A stretch of 64,000 nt of DNA from Streptomyces sp. NBC_00236 (GCF_036195045.1 NZ_CP108100.1:2046001-2110000); one strand, 5' to 3'. Shown: positions 1 to 9,883, numbered from the stretch's first letter. Numbers and translations are program-made. The notes: generated by a model not told the origin, from the sequence alone.

Positions 1-1
1 C

Positions 2-376
2 ACGGCCGTGACCGTGTCGGACACCCGGTTCGTCCGGGACGACAGCTTCGACCTGCCCGCGTTCTGGGACGCACGCGCGGCCCAGTTCGCCCGGTCGCTC
101 CTGCGGGCCGAGGTGACGCTGCGGCTCTCGGAGGCCGGGGTGCGCAGGCTGCCGCACGCCGTGGACCGAGTCGCGGCCCGGAACGCGCTGGAGGGGGCCG
201 GTGCGCCCGGGGCCGACGGGTGGGTCACGGTCACCCTGCCGGTCGAGTCCCTGGACGTCGCGTTCGGTCAGCTGCTGGCCCTGGGGCCGGAGTTGGAGGT
301 GCTGGAGCCGGCCACGCTGCGCGGCAGGTTCGCGGCGGCCGCCGAAGCGCTCCACTCGCTCTATGTGAGGCCGTAA
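2..376 (+). CDS. C-terminal part of a WYL-domain transcriptional regulator (5' end outside window)
   Basis: The open frame runs in from the left edge, so only the last ~124 residues are visible. The tail has the hallmark of DeoR/YafY-type regulators: a segment VTVTLPVESLDVAFGQLLALG followed by EVLEP, then a helix ending in Y near the C-terminus. This is the end of the WYL ligand-binding/C-terminal extension. Such proteins are cytoplasmic DNA-binding regulators with an N-terminal winged helix, not visible here. A GTG at position 8 is internal to the frame and is probably not the true start. The family call is from motif memory; target genes are unknown. Confidence 0.7.
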   Translation, partial: TAVTVSDTRFVRDDSFDLPAFWDARAAQFARSLLRAEVTLRLSEAGVRRLPHAVDRVAARNALEGAGAPGADGWVTVTLPVESLDVAFGQLLALGPELEVLEPATLRGRFAAAAEALHSLYVRP

Positions 377-436
377 GGCTTCATTTCGGCGTCTGGGCGT
401 GCATCGGCCCTCTTGGGGGCAGATGCTGGACCCGTG

Positions 437-958
437 ATGGACGAGACGGAATTCTGGGAGCTCATCGACAGCACTCGCGAGGCCGCCGACGGCGACCCCG
501 AGGACCATGCCGACCTGCTCGTCGAACGGCTGGTGCAGCTCGATCCCGATTCCGTGCTGGACTTCGCGCGGCACTTCGAGGCCCGCTACAACCGGGCGTA
601 CCGCTGGGACCTGTGGGCGGCCGCCGCCGTGCTGCTCGGCGGGGCGAGCGACGACGCCTTCGACTACTTCCGCTGCTGGCTGATCGGCCAGGGCCGGGAG
701 GTCTTCGAGGGCGCGGTGCACGATCCGGACAGCCTGGCCGAGCTCCTCGACGACTTCGACGACGAGCTGGACGGGGACGCGGAAGAACTGGGCTACGCCG
801 CCGACGAGGCGTACGAGCAGCTCACCGGTGTGGTCGCGCCGGACCTCGGGCTGCCGCCGCAGCCGGTCGAGCCGGAGGGAACCCCGTTCGGCTTCGAGGA
901 CGACGCGGTCCTCGCGGCGCGGCTGCCCGAGCTGTGGCAGCGGTTCGGCGCCGGTTGA
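437..958 (+). CDS. DUF4240 domain protein
   Basis: A 173-aa acidic protein. The N-terminal pattern MDETEFWELIDSTRE, then a helical stretch with RYNRAYRWDLWAAAAVL and FDYFRCWLIGQGREVFE, is the characteristic DUF4240 core. This family has no established biochemical function and is often found near toxin-immunity or housekeeping loci. The ATG at 437 starts exactly at the conserved MDETEFW motif; an in-frame TTG at 413 would add eight residues of no recognisable character. The C-terminal ~50 residues are Asp/Glu-rich. It is convergent with the GNAT gene 16 bp downstream. Confidence 0.75.
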   Translation: MDETEFWELIDSTREAADGDPEDHADLLVERLVQLDPDSVLDFARHFEARYNRAYRWDLWAAAAVLLGGASDDAFDYFRCWLIGQGREVFEGAVHDPDSLAELLDDFDDELDGDAEELGYAADEAYEQLTGVVAPDLGLPPQPVEPEGTPFGFEDDAVLAARLPELWQRFGAG

Positions 959-974
959 GGCGCGGCCGGCCCGG

Positions 975-1502
975 TCACGGGCCGAGCGGCCGGCCCATCA
1001 GCACGTCGTCCACGTAGCGCCCGCCCAGGAAGAACTCGCCGGGCAGGACTCCCTCGACGGTGAACCCCTCCGACTCGTACAGCGCGCGGGCGGGCGCGTT
1101 GTGCGCCAGTACCCGCAGGGTGATCCGGTTGGCGCCCTGGCCGCGAGCCGTACCGCACGCCGCGCGGACCAGCGTGCGGCCGGTGCCGCGGCCCCGTGCC
1201 CAGGCGGCCACGGCGAGGCCCTGTATCTGCCGGACGTGGGAGTTGCAGGCCAGCGGAGTGGGCGGCACGACGCGTATGTACCCGGCGATGACCGTCTCGC
1301 CCGCCGGGTTCACCGCGTCGGCCACCAGGATGTCCTGCGGCAGGTGCCGGTCGTCGAAGAACGGCGGGTACGGCGGCTGCGGGCTCGGGGTCACCGCGTG
1401 CAGCGTCGACCAGGTGCTCCGGTCGAGCTCCGCGAGAGCGGGGCCGTCGTCGAGGACCGCGGGACGGACAAGGGGCGCGGGAAGAGGGAAGGACTCGGCC
1501 AT
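975..1502 (-). CDS. GNAT-family N-acetyltransferase
   Basis: 175 aa, with the GNAT fold: the beta4-alpha3 acetyl-CoA motif is visible as QGLAVAAWARGRGTGRTLVRAA (around residues 94-115), followed by ITLRVLAHNAPARALYESEGF (motif B). It should transfer an acetyl group from acetyl-CoA to an amine; the substrate cannot be read from sequence. The ATG at 1502 is chosen because the reading frame continues open far upstream through the neighbouring epimerase gene only as antisense shadow. It is divergent from the SDR epimerase, 51 bp away. Confidence 0.8.
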   Translation of the reverse strand: MAESFPLPAPLVRPAVLDDGPALAELDRSTWSTLHAVTPSPQPPYPPFFDDRHLPQDILVADAVNPAGETVIAGYIRVVPPTPLACNSHVRQIQGLAVAAWARGRGTGRTLVRAACGTARGQGANRITLRVLAHNAPARALYESEGFTVEGVLPGEFFLGGRYVDDVLMGRPLGP

Positions 1503-1553
1503 AAGCGTCACTGTGCCATGCGTCGCCTGCGGCATGTGGGGCAGGATGGACTC

Positions 1554-2465
1554 ATGCCGCGACCTGTGCCGCACTCCCGTATCGCCGTCACCGGATCGAC
1601 CGGACTCATCGGAGCGGCGCTGGTGCGTTCGCTGCGGTCCGACGGGCACGAGGTGGTCCGGCTGGTCCGGCGGCCTGCCCGGTCGGGCGACGAGGTGGAG
1701 TGGGACCCCAAGCGGGATTACGTGGACGTGGCCGGTCTGGTGGGCTGCGACGCCGTCGTCCATCTCGCCGGGGCCGGGGTCGGCGACCATCGCTGGACCG
1801 AGGCGTACAAGCGGGAGATCCGGGACAGCCGGGTGCTGGGCACGGCCACGATCGCCGAGGCCGTCGCCTCCCTGGACGTCCCGCCGAAGGTGCTGCTGTC
1901 CGGGTCCGCGATCGGCTACTACGGCGACACCGGGGACCGTTCCGTGGACGAGGGCGCGCCGCCCGGCGACGGGTTCCTGCCCTCGGTGTGCGTGGAGTGG
2001 GAGGAGGCCACGGCCGCCGCGGAGGAGGCCGGTGTGCGGACCGTGCACGCCCGCACCGGACTGGTCGTCGCCCGGGAGGGCGGTGCCTGGGGCCGGCTCT
2101 TCCCGCTGTTCCGCGCGGGGCTCGGCGGCCGGCTCGGCAACGGCCGGCAGTACTGGAGCTTCATCGCGCTGCACGACCACATCGCGGCGCTGCGGCACGT
2201 CCTGGACACCCCGGAGCTGTCCGGGCCGGTCAATCTGACGGGTCCGGCCCCGGTCACCAACGGCGAGGTGACGGCGGCGATGGGCCGGGTGCTGCGCCGG
2301 CCCACGCTGTTCACCGCTCCGGCGCCCGTACTGCGGATCGCCCTGGGCGACTTCTCCGAGGATGTGCTGGGCAGTCAGCGGGTGCTGCCGGGACGGCTGC
2401 TGGACTCCGGGTTCGCGTTCGCCTTCCCCGGGATCGACGCCGCCATCCGGGCGGCTCTGCGCTGA
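1554..2465 (+). CDS. TIGR01777-family NAD-dependent epimerase (YfcH/SDR39U1-like)
   Basis: 303 aa. The N-terminus RIAVTGSTGLIGAALVRSL is a glycine-rich Rossmann NAD(P) motif (residues ~9-27). The family signature GSAIGYYGDTGD and the segment GRQYWSFIALHDHIAAL are present, as is the C-terminal LLDSGFAFAFPGIDAAIRAAL. Members belong to the atypical short-chain dehydrogenase family resembling nucleotide-sugar epimerases. Their physiological substrate is not established. The ATG at 1554 is supported by AGGATGGA about 8 nt upstream. Length is normal for the family. Confidence 0.9.
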   Translation: MPRPVPHSRIAVTGSTGLIGAALVRSLRSDGHEVVRLVRRPARSGDEVEWDPKRDYVDVAGLVGCDAVVHLAGAGVGDHRWTEAYKREIRDSRVLGTATIAEAVASLDVPPKVLLSGSAIGYYGDTGDRSVDEGAPPGDGFLPSVCVEWEEATAAAEEAGVRTVHARTGLVVAREGGAWGRLFPLFRAGLGGRLGNGRQYWSFIALHDHIAALRHVLDTPELSGPVNLTGPAPVTNGEVTAAMGRVLRRPTLFTAPAPVLRIALGDFSEDVLGSQRVLPGRLLDSGFAFAFPGIDAAIRAALR

Positions 2466-2656
2466 CCCCGCCGCCCAGGCGCCGTCCTCCGTCGCTTCGT
2501 TCGGACGGACGTGCGACCCCGTGCAACGGTGCCCCGGCCCGCGCGCGACTGCGCAGAATCCCGCCACCCTCCTAGCCTCATGCCGAACTCGCGCATTCCG
2601 GGGGCCGGTTGAGGGCAAGAGCCTCCCACCAGTTGCGCCGACTCGGGGAGGGGCAC

Positions 2657-4003
2657 GTGCTCAGCACGGCACACCACGCGGACGTCGTCATCATCGGGGC
2701 CGGGATCGCCGGCCTGTCAGCGGCCCACCGACTGACCAGTGCGGGAGTGAGCGTCAGCGTCCTGGAGGCCGGCCCACGGGTCGGCGGCCGGATGATGACC
2801 GACGAGGTGGACGGGTTCCGGCTCGACCACCTGGGCCCACTTCTCAACACCTCGTATCCGGAGCTGCAGGCGACGCCCGGACTCGACGGACTCGTCCTGC
2901 GGAACTTCGATCCCGGCGTGCTCGTCCACAGCGAGGGCCGCCGGTACCGGACCGGGGAGATACGCAGCCCCCGGGGCTCACGCAGCGCGCGGGGCGCACT
3001 CAAGGCAGCACGCGCCCTCGCAAGCGCCCCCCGGGCCCCCCTGAGCGGGAGCCTCACCGGGGCCATGGGCGGAGCGATCGACCAGGCCCGGCTCGGGGTG
3101 GCGCTGGCCCGGCTCGCGGCCACCCCACGGGCCCGCGTGCTGGCCCGGCCCGAACGGGCCGCGCTCGACGCGCTGGCCGGCCGCGGCCTGTCCGCCCGGA
3201 CGCTGAACGGATTCGTGCGCCCCCTGCTCACGGCGCTGCTCAGCGACCCCGCGCTCGCCACGTCGAGCCGGTGCGCCGACCTCGCGCTGCGCGGCTACGC
3301 GAGCGGCAGGCTCTGCGTACCGTCGGGGGGTTCGGCCACGCTGCCGGATCTGCTCGCGGCCGCGCTGCCGCCCGGCACCGTACGCACGGGCGTGCACGTC
3401 ACATCGGCGGACATCACCGCGGTGCGCACCAAGGAACACGGCGAGGTCGGCTGCCGCTCCCTGCTGCTGGCGACCGGCGCGGGCGCCGCCGCCGAGCTGC
3501 TGCCCGGTCTGCGCGTGCCGCCCTTCCACCCCGTCACGGTGCTCCACCACACCGCCCCCGCTCCCCCGCCGACCGGCGCCTCGCTGCTCCTGGACGCCGA
3601 CCGCGCGGGCCCGGTCGCGCACACCGCGGTGATGAGCGAGGTCGACCCGTCGCGCGCGCCGCACGGCCGGGTCCTGATCAGCTCGACGGTGCTCGGTACG
3701 CCGCCGCCCGATCTGGACCGCTCGGTCCGCGCACATCTCGCATCGCTCTACGGCACGCCCACCGACGACTGGGAACTGCTGGCGGCCCACCACGATCCGG
3801 AGGCGGTACCCGCCATGCCGCCCCCGCACGACCCGCAGCGTCCGGTCCGGCTGCTCGCGGGGCTGTACGTGTGCGGCGACCACCGTGACACCGGGTCGGT
3901 GCAGGGGGCCCTGTCCTCCGGCCGGCGCGCGGCCGGGGCGATCCTCACCGATCTCGGGGTGCGGTCGGCCGGGGGCACCGCGGCACTCCCGGAGGCCGCC
4001 TGA
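2657..4003 (+). CDS. FAD-dependent amine oxidase / protoporphyrinogen-oxidase-like flavoprotein
   Basis: 448 aa. Near the N-terminus DVVIIGAGIAGLSAAHRL is the dinucleotide-binding GxGxxG motif, followed by VLEAGPRVGGRM, the second FAD contact of the amine oxidase superfamily. Near the C-terminus GLYVCGDHRDTGSVQGALSSGRRAA is the typical FAD-closing motif of phytoene desaturase/PPOX-like proteins. Probably a cytoplasmic or peripheral oxidoreductase; substrate unknown. I chose GTG 2657, which follows a strong GGGGAGGGG Shine-Dalgarno, over the further upstream TTG at 2609. The middle region is unusually Ala/Arg-rich and weakly conserved. Confidence 0.85.
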   Translation: MLSTAHHADVVIIGAGIAGLSAAHRLTSAGVSVSVLEAGPRVGGRMMTDEVDGFRLDHLGPLLNTSYPELQATPGLDGLVLRNFDPGVLVHSEGRRYRTGEIRSPRGSRSARGALKAARALASAPRAPLSGSLTGAMGGAIDQARLGVALARLAATPRARVLARPERAALDALAGRGLSARTLNGFVRPLLTALLSDPALATSSRCADLALRGYASGRLCVPSGGSATLPDLLAAALPPGTVRTGVHVTSADITAVRTKEHGEVGCRSLLLATGAGAAAELLPGLRVPPFHPVTVLHHTAPAPPPTGASLLLDADRAGPVAHTAVMSEVDPSRAPHGRVLISSTVLGTPPPDLDRSVRAHLASLYGTPTDDWELLAAHHDPEAVPAMPPPHDPQRPVRLLAGLYVCGDHRDTGSVQGALSSGRRAAGAILTDLGVRSAGGTAALPEAA

Positions 4004-4015
4004 GGCGTTACGCGT

Positions 4016-5692
4016 TCACCCCAGCGCGGCCACCCGCTCGCGGTAGCCGCGGACCGCTGCGGCGTCCCGGAAGGGTTCGAGGCGCCGCTCGAAGTCCCGT
4101 ACGTACTCCGTGGCGCGTACCGACCGCATCTCGGCGGCCTGCTGCGCGGCTTCCGCACCCAGCCGACAGGCCTGGTCGAGCTCGCCGAGCCCGAGCCGGG
4201 CGGAGGCCAGCACCACGCGGCAGAAGAGCCGGCTGCGGGCGTACGCGGGGGCGCGCAGCTGGAGCGAGCGCTCCGCGTGCTGCGCGGCGGCCCGGTACTG
4301 CTGGAGGTCGCGGTAGCAGTGCCCGAACTCGTCGGCGAGCTGGGCCTCGTCGAAGTAGCGCGCCCAGTGCGGCACCTCGTCGCCGGGGCGGGACGCCTCC
4401 AGCGCGCGTTCCGCCCGGGTGAGCGAGGCCGCGCAGGCCTTGGCGTCGCCGAGGACCCCGTGGCCCCGTGCCTCGACCGCGTGCAGCAGGGCCAGGACGG
4501 CGTGGGGCGCGGACGAACCGACGCCCTGCTGAGCCACCCGTGCCAGCTGGACCGCCTCCCGGCCGTGCCCGAGGTAGACGGCCTGCCGGCTCATCGTGAT
4601 CAGGACGAAGCTGCCGTAGGCCCGGTCACCGGCGGCCTGGGCCAGCCGGAGCGCCTGCACGAAGTAGCGCTGAGCGAGCCCATGGGCCGCGATGTCGTAC
4701 GAGGTCCAGCCCGCGAGCCGGGTCAGATCGGCGGCGGCGGCGAAGAGCCGCCGCCCGGTGGCCTCCCCGTACGTGCCGCGCAGCATCGGCTCCGCCTCGT
4801 GCTCCAGGTACCGGACGAGGGCCTGCCGGGCGTGGCCGCCTCCGTAGGCGTTGTCCAGGGTGCGGAAGAGCTCACCGACCGAGCGGAGGGCGGCTACGTC
4901 ACCGCTGCTGACCTTCTGGCCGGAGCCCCGCTCGGTCTGCCGCTGCCTGGGGACGCCGGCGGGCCCGGCCACGAGGGCGGCCGGGGAGCCGCCCGGCGCG
5001 TGCGGGCCGGCGGGCCGGGACGGGGTGGGCCCGCGCAGGCCGTGCCGGACACCGGGCCCGGGCGCGCCGCCCTGCTCGGGCACCCCGGGCACGGACCCGC
5101 CGGGGCCGCTTCCGTACGGCCCGTGCGCCGCGCCGACGTGCGTCCCGACGGCCCCGGGCACCGGACGCTGCCCGGCGTGCGCCGGGGCGGCCCCGTGCAC
5201 CCTGGCGGCCTGGCCCGCGACGGCGGCGCCCTCTCCGGCCCGTCCCACCCACTCGTCCGCCCGGCCGATCAGCCAGTCCCGGCTGGGGACGACCAGCCCC
5301 GCCGGGGTGAAGGCGATCTTCCGCAGCTCCACATGGCTGCCGGAGTCCTTGCGCCACAGCCCGCTGACGATGTCGACCGCCTCGGCGGGCGTGGCCGCGA
5401 ACTCCAGGCCCGCGTAGACCGGCGCGCAGGCGTCCAGTCCCAGGTCCTGCGCGGAGAGCCGGCGGCCGAGCCGCCGGGTGAAGACCTCCGCGATCAGCGC
5501 GGGCGTGGTGCCGCGCGGCTGCTGTCCGCGGAGCCAGCGGGTCACGGAGGTCTTGTCGTACCGCAGGTCGAGGCCGTGTTCGAGTCCGAGCTGGTCCACC
5601 CGGCGGGCGAGGCCGGCGTTGGAGAACCCGGCTTCGGTGATGAGTGAGGCGAGTCGGCGGTTGGGGGTGCGCTGCGGAGGTCGTTCCGACAT
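4016..5692 (-). CDS. Large helix-turn-helix/TPR-like transcriptional regulator (NsdA-like)
   Basis: 558 aa. The N-terminus (about residues 10-75) carries an XRE-like DNA-binding region: [40 protein letters not shown] conserved block follows ([33 protein letters not shown]). Then comes a low-complexity Pro/Gly/Ala linker of roughly 120 residues (DNA about 4900-5260), and finally a C-terminal ~290-residue all-helical TPR-like region. This layout resembles the NsdA-type regulators of Streptomyces that affect sporulation and antibiotic production; assignment to that exact clade is inference. The ATG at 5692 begins the recognisable protein. It is convergent with the flavoprotein gene, 12 bp apart. 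Confidence 0.8.
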   Translation of the reverse strand: MSERPPQRTPNRRLASLITEAGFSNAGLARRVDQLGLEHGLDLRYDKTSVTRWLRGQQPRGTTPALIAEVFTRRLGRRLSAQDLGLDACAPVYAGLEFAATPAEAVDIVSGLWRKDSGSHVELRKIAFTPAGLVVPSRDWLIGRADEWVGRAGEGAAVAGQAARVHGAAPAHAGQRPVPGAVGTHVGAAHGPYGSGPGGSVPGVPEQGGAPGPGVRHGLRGPTPSRPAGPHAPGGSPAALVAGPAGVPRQRQTERGSGQKVSSGDVAALRSVGELFRTLDNAYGGGHARQALVRYLEHEAEPMLRGTYGEATGRRLFAAAADLTRLAGWTSYDIAAHGLAQRYFVQALRLAQAAGDRAYGSFVLITMSRQAVYLGHGREAVQLARVAQQGVGSSAPHAVLALLHAVEARGHGVLGDAKACAASLTRAERALEASRPGDEVPHWARYFDEAQLADEFGHCYRDLQQYRAAAQHAERSLQLRAPAYARSRLFCRVVLASARLGLGELDQACRLGAEAAQQAAEMRSVRATEYVRDFERRLEPFRDAAAVRGYRERVAALG

Positions 5693-6008
5693 CAGCTGTA
5701 CGGTCTCCTGCCTACGGGGCCGGGCGGGCAGCCCCTCAGGGACTGTTCTGTGTTCTCCCCGACGCGTCGCGGTGCTGGGCCGGGCCCGAGGGAACGGCGC
5801 GAATTTAGCGGCCTCCGGGCCTACCCCGGCCGCCTTCGCATCACATTCATCCGATCGTGTGAGGATTGAGGGCGGCGCTGACGGGAACCACCTGCCGGGC
5901 CCCCGCTCCGGCACCGGTCGTACAGTGGCCGGAGGCGCGATTCGGTGCATGGTGACGGGACGACGGGACACCCCCGGCCCCGGCACCGCAAGTAGAGAGG
6001 CTGCTGTC
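5693..6008. other. Intergenic region between divergent regulator and lipB
   Basis: 316 bp without a convincing gene. It must hold the promoters of both flanking genes. A possible -10 (TACAGT near 5919) precedes lipB, but no clean -35 is seen at the right spacing. AGAGAGG just upstream of 6009 is the lipB ribosome binding site. Confidence 0.5.
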
Positions 6009-6821
6009 GTGACTGAGCTTCGGTTCGTCCGTCTGGGATTCGGCGAGGATGCCGTCGACTACCAGGAGGCCTGGCAGAAGCAGCGCGAGGTGCACGCGGC
6101 GCGGTTCGAGGACGCCGTCCCCGACACCTGCCTGCTGCTGGAGCACCCGCCCGTCTACACGGCCGGCCGGCGCACAGCCGACAGCGAGCGCCCGCTGGAC
6201 GGCACCCCGGTCATCGACGTGGACCGCGGCGGCAAGATCACCTGGCACGGTCCGGGCCAGCTGGTCGGCTACCCGATCCAGAAGCTGCCGCGCCCCGTGG
6301 ACGTCGTCGCACACGTCCGCCGGCTGGAGGAGGCGCTGATCCGTACGGCCGCCGAGTTCGGCGTGGAGACCAGCCGGGTCGAGGGCCGCAGCGGAGTCTG
6401 GGTGCTGGGCGACCCGGTCGAGCAGCGCCCCGCGATCGGCGGTCTTTCGCTCGACTTCGACCCCCGGCTCCAGGACGAGGAGTTCGACGCCCGGCTGAAC
6501 GGACCCGAGTACGCCCCGTCCAACGCCGGCCAGCGCCGCGAGGACCGCAAGCTCGCCGCGATCGGCATCCGGGTCGCCAAGGGTGTGACCATGCACGGCT
6601 TCTCGTTCAACGTGAACCCCGACAACACCTGGTTCGACCGGATCGTGCCGTGCGGCATCCGGGACGCGGGCGTCACCTCGCTCAGTTACGAGCTCGGCCG
6701 CGAGATCACCATCGCCCAGGTGCTCCCGGTCGCCGAGAAGCACCTGCGGGACATCCTGGAGAACGCCGAGCTCGCGCCGCGCGTCATCGAGCGCACAGAC
6801 GATGCCGTGGCCACGGCCTGA
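6009..6821 (+). CDS. lipB: Octanoyltransferase LipB
   Basis: 270 aa. Moves octanoyl from octanoyl-ACP to the lipoyl domains of 2-oxoacid dehydrogenases and GcvH, the first step of lipoate synthesis in the cytoplasm. Family motifs are complete: [31 protein letters not shown] with the conserved lysine (Lys181) and IVPCGI with the acyl-accepting cysteine (Cys215). The GTG start at 6009 follows AGAGAGG by about 10 nt. lipA follows 132 bp downstream on the same strand and supplies the sulfur-insertion step, so the two probably act as one pathway unit. Confidence 0.97.
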   Translation: MTELRFVRLGFGEDAVDYQEAWQKQREVHAARFEDAVPDTCLLLEHPPVYTAGRRTADSERPLDGTPVIDVDRGGKITWHGPGQLVGYPIQKLPRPVDVVAHVRRLEEALIRTAAEFGVETSRVEGRSGVWVLGDPVEQRPAIGGLSLDFDPRLQDEEFDARLNGPEYAPSNAGQRREDRKLAAIGIRVAKGVTMHGFSFNVNPDNTWFDRIVPCGIRDAGVTSLSYELGREITIAQVLPVAEKHLRDILENAELAPRVIERTDDAVATA

Positions 6822-6953
6822 CCCTCGGAACACCTCCGCGGGAATAGGCCCTGCCGGCCACAGGTTGGGCAGACGTAAAGCCGTTTGAACTACGGGCGTA
6901 CCCTGGTGTTCGCCGAAGAATCCAATGCAGCGAAAGCAAAGGGGAGTGCCGGA

Positions 6954-7919
6954 GTGTCCGCTGTCGCACCCGACGGGCGCAAGATGCTGCGCCTCGAGGT
7001 CCGAAACAGCCAGACCCCCATCGAGCGCAAGCCCGAGTGGATCAAAACTCGGGCGAAGATGGGCCCCGAGTACAACCAGCTGCAGAAACTCGTGAAGAGC
7101 GAGGGTCTGCACACGGTGTGCCAGGAGGCCGGCTGCCCCAACATCTTCGAGTGCTGGGAGGACCGCGAGGCCACGTTCCTCATCGGCGGCGACCAGTGCA
7201 CCCGGCGCTGTGACTTCTGTCAGATCGACACGGGCAAGCCGCAGGCGCTCGACCGGGACGAACCCCGCCGCGTCGGCGAGTCGGTCGTCACGATGGACCT
7301 GAACTACGCCACCATCACGGGCGTCGCGCGCGACGACCTGGAGGACGGCGGCGCCTGGCTGTACGCGGAGACCGTCCGCCAGATCCACGCGCAGACGGCG
7401 GAGCGGGAGGGCGGCTACACCAAGGTGGAGCTGCTGATCCCCGACTTCAACGCGGAGCCCGAGCAGCTCGCCGAGGTCTTCTCCTCGCGCCCCGAGGTGC
7501 TGGGCCACAACGTGGAGACGGTGCCGCGGATCTTCAAGCGGATCCGCCCCGGCTTCCGTTACGAGCGCTCCCTGGAGGTCATCACCCGTGCCCGCGAGGC
7601 CGGTCTGGTGACCAAGTCCAACCTGATCCTCGGCATGGGCGAGACCCGCGAGGAAGTCAGCCAGGCACTGCGGGATCTGCATGACGCGGGCTGCGAGCTC
7701 ATCACGATCACGCAGTACCTGCGGCCGACGCCCCGCCACCACCCCGTCGAGCGCTGGGTGAAGCCGCACGAGTTCGTGGAGCTCAAGGAGGAGGCCGACG
7801 CGATCGGCTACTCCGGTGTGATGTCCGGACCTCTCGTCCGCTCCTCGTACCGCGCGGGCCGGCTGTTCCAGCAGGCGATGGAGCGGCGTGGCGCGGAGGC
7901 CCCGGTGCCGACCGCGTAG
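6954..7919 (+). CDS. lipA: Lipoyl synthase LipA (radical SAM)
   Basis: 321 aa. Radical-SAM enzyme that inserts two sulfurs into octanoyl groups using two 4Fe-4S clusters. The auxiliary cluster motif [12 protein letters not shown] (Cys56, 61, 67) and the radical SAM motif CTRRCDFC (Cys82, 86, 89) are intact. The C-terminal RSSYRAG carries the conserved RSSY serine ligand. I chose the GTG at 6954, preceded by GGGGAG about 8 nt upstream; an upstream TTG (6885) would add 23 residues not typical of the family. Partner of lipB immediately upstream. Confidence 0.97.
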   Translation: MSAVAPDGRKMLRLEVRNSQTPIERKPEWIKTRAKMGPEYNQLQKLVKSEGLHTVCQEAGCPNIFECWEDREATFLIGGDQCTRRCDFCQIDTGKPQALDRDEPRRVGESVVTMDLNYATITGVARDDLEDGGAWLYAETVRQIHAQTAEREGGYTKVELLIPDFNAEPEQLAEVFSSRPEVLGHNVETVPRIFKRIRPGFRYERSLEVITRAREAGLVTKSNLILGMGETREEVSQALRDLHDAGCELITITQYLRPTPRHHPVERWVKPHEFVELKEEADAIGYSGVMSGPLVRSSYRAGRLFQQAMERRGAEAPVPTA

Positions 7920-8060
7920 CAGCGCCCGTGTGAATCCGAGCACAAGAAGCTACTGAACAGTACTGGCTGGTTCGACGCGGCCCGTCCCCTCCTCGCAGGT
8001 CCGAGGCGCGGATGGGCCGCTTCGGCGTGCGCGACGCCCGTATCAAGGTTTCATTGGTGT

Positions 8061-8089
8061 TTGACCGACCGGTCACGCGCTGGTAACAC
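8061..8089 (+). promoter_or_regulatory. Candidate housekeeping promoter upstream of the small conserved protein
   Basis: TTGACC at 8061-8066 and TAACAC at 8084-8089 are separated by 17 bp, a fair vegetative sigma match although the last -10 base is not T. It lies in the 310-bp gap after lipA (7920-8229), which holds no convincing gene. A short frame at 8096-8308 there overlaps the next gene and lacks codon support. Confidence 0.4.
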
Positions 8090-8229
8090 CAAGCAGTGAC
8101 CCTGGATACAGGCAGCGCAGTGGTTCTCGCGGCCGCGTCGCCCCCTGCGCCCCGTATCCAGTCCGCACAGCACACTCCGCCCGCCGGGCACCGCCCGGTG
8201 AGCGCATCCGTTCCGAGGGGACTTCCACG

Positions 8230-8430
8230 ATGCAGGCCGTGCCGGTACGCGCCACCGCCCTTCCGTCCGTCACCGATGCTCTCCGCGCCGTCGAGTCGCT
8301 GCTGCTGAGCAGCGGCCAGCGCACCGCCCGCCGAAACGCCTGGACGGCCGTCCTCGAGGACCGCCGCCGGGCCAAGGACCGGGTCGAGTCCGAGTACGTA
8401 CTGGAGGCCGTGGCCGACCGCCGTTCCTAG
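8230..8430 (+). CDS. Small conserved Streptomyces protein of unknown function
   Basis: 66 aa, hydrophilic, Arg-rich in the second half (RTARRNAWTAVLEDRRRAKDRVESEY), predicted mostly helical with no membrane segment. The ATG at 8230 follows a GAGGGGA ribosome site by about 9 nt. It sits between lipA and the DUF4191 gene, where streptomycetes keep a small gene at this spot; that is from memory. No function can be assigned. Confidence 0.65.
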   Translation: MQAVPVRATALPSVTDALRAVESLLLSSGQRTARRNAWTAVLEDRRRAKDRVESEYVLEAVADRRS

Positions 8431-8449
8431 GCCACGTAAACTTCATTGC

Positions 8450-9160
8450 ATGGCGAGGAAGGCAAAAACCACTGAAGGCGCGGACAGCGCCGAGAACGCG
8501 GGGCGGCTCAAGCAGATCGCCCTGACCTACAAGATGACCAGGCGGTCCGACTCCAAGATCGGGCTTGTCGTCGCGGGTGTGGGAATCGTCACCTTCGGTG
8601 TCCTCCTCGCGATCGGTTTCCTGATCGGCCACCCTGTCTACCTGGGCATCCTGGGCTTCGTGCTCGCCCTCCTCGCGATGGCGATCGTCTTCGGGCGGCG
8701 TGCCGAGCGGGCGGCCTTCGGGCAGATGGAGGGACAGCCGGGCGCCGCCGCGGCCGTGCTGGACCGCGTGGGCCGCGGCTGGAGCACGACGCCGGCGGTC
8801 GCGATGAACCGCAGCCAGGACGTCGTCCACCGTGCCGTGGGCAAGGCGGGCATCGTGCTGGTGGCGGAGGGCAACCCGAACCGGGTGAAGAGCCTGCTCG
8901 CGGCCGAGAAGAAGAAGATGGCCCGCATCGTGGTCGACGTACCCGTGCACGACATCATCGTCGGCAACGGCGAGGGTCAGGTGCCGCTCAAGAAGGTGCG
9001 CACGACGATGCTGAAGCTGCCGCGCGTCCTGACCGGCCCGCAGGTGACGGCCGCCAACGACCGGCTGCGCGCCATGGGCGACCTGATGAGCAACATGCCG
9101 CTGCCGAAGGGCCCCATGCCGAAGGGCATGCGGATGCCGCGCGGCGGAAAGATGCGCTGA
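8450..9160 (+). CDS. DUF4191 integral membrane protein
   Basis: 236 aa. Short basic N-terminus (MARKAKTTEG), then two adjacent transmembrane helices (about residues 39-60 and 64-83: GLVVAGVGIVTFGVLLAIGFLIG and YLGILGFVLALLAMAIVFG). A long cytoplasmic domain follows, ending in a Met/Pro/Lys-rich tail (LPKGPMPKGMRMPRGGKMR). This is the DUF4191 family, conserved in actinobacteria between the lipoate genes and glnA, function unknown. The downstream convergent gene is an RDD membrane protein. Confidence 0.85.
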   Translation: MARKAKTTEGADSAENAGRLKQIALTYKMTRRSDSKIGLVVAGVGIVTFGVLLAIGFLIGHPVYLGILGFVLALLAMAIVFGRRAERAAFGQMEGQPGAAAAVLDRVGRGWSTTPAVAMNRSQDVVHRAVGKAGIVLVAEGNPNRVKSLLAAEKKKMARIVVDVPVHDIIVGNGEGQVPLKKVRTTMLKLPRVLTGPQVTAANDRLRAMGDLMSNMPLPKGPMPKGMRMPRGGKMR

Positions 9161-9179
9161 GCGGACTGAGAGAACGCAC

Positions 9180-9224
9180 GAAGAGGGCGGGTCGCGAACC
9201 GGTGGTTCGTGACCCGCCCTCTTC
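9180..9224. terminator. Bidirectional terminator hairpin
   Basis: 21-bp stem (9180-9200 with 9204-9224, one G-U wobble) and a 3-nt loop, lying between the convergent DUF4191 and RDD genes. Confidence 0.9.
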
Positions 9225-9274
9225 GTGCTGCCCGTTGCTTCGCTTCGCGTTCCCTCGCCCGTCGCGCCCGTCCG

Positions 9275-9742
9275 TCAGATGCGGATCTGAACCGCGCGGG
9301 CCAGCCGGTCGTGCAGCCCACGGCCGTCGCGGTCCCAGACCAGGGCCGGGATCACCAGGCACAGCAGCACACTGCGCACCAGCACCCGGCCGAACCCCAG
9401 GCGCCCGCCGTCCTCGGCGACGACCTTGATGCGCAGCAGGCGCTTGCCCGGTGTGCAGCCGATGGTGCCGACGGTGAGCACACTCAGTACGAGGAAGACC
9501 CCGAGCGCCCAGTTTCCGGTCGCCTGCTGGTCACCGCGAGCGAACAGCCCGTATGCGATCAGCATGCACAGGGCCCAGTCCACGAAGATCGCGCCGAAAC
9601 GCCGTCCGAGTGGGGCGATGGCCCCCGGCCCCTCCTCGGGAAGCCCGAGCCGCTTGCCCCGGTAGCCGAAGTCGGCGCCCATCTCCTCGGCGGCCGCACG
9701 CGGCCCGGAGAGCCACGATCCGATTGCTTGCCTATTGTCCAC
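9275..9742 (-). CDS. RDD-family membrane protein
   Basis: 155 aa. The signature of the RDD domain is visible: APLGRRFGAIFVDWALCML (first helix with the R-D pair), a central helix ALGVFLVLSVLTVG, the TPGKRLLRIKVV motif and a third helix RSVLLCLVIPALVWDRDGRGLHDRLA. RDD proteins are small polytopic membrane proteins, some linked to ion transport; no substrate can be inferred. It is transcribed away from glnA, whose promoter region lies just to the right. Confidence 0.9.
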   Translation of the reverse strand: MDNRQAIGSWLSGPRAAAEEMGADFGYRGKRLGLPEEGPGAIAPLGRRFGAIFVDWALCMLIAYGLFARGDQQATGNWALGVFLVLSVLTVGTIGCTPGKRLLRIKVVAEDGGRLGFGRVLVRSVLLCLVIPALVWDRDGRGLHDRLARAVQIRI

Positions 9743-9883
9743 CCGACCACGGTACTGCGCCCGGTCCCGGCCCCCGCCGGGCGGGGGCCGGGACCATCGG
9801 GGACATCGCGCCGAAACCGGTCCGGAACCTGCCGGGAACCGCCCTGAGCCGCGCGCATGAGGTGCCGCTCACACCCGGCTCGG

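Noticed and set aside
4899..5357. Possible frameshift in the large regulator linker
   Set aside because: The frame is open throughout, and the Pro/Gly/Ala-rich linker is typical of such regulators; an alternative-frame shadow there has no motif.
8096..8308. Frame of 70 codons in the lipA downstream gap
   Set aside because: Overlaps the better supported small gene at 8230 in another frame and lacks its own ribosome site.
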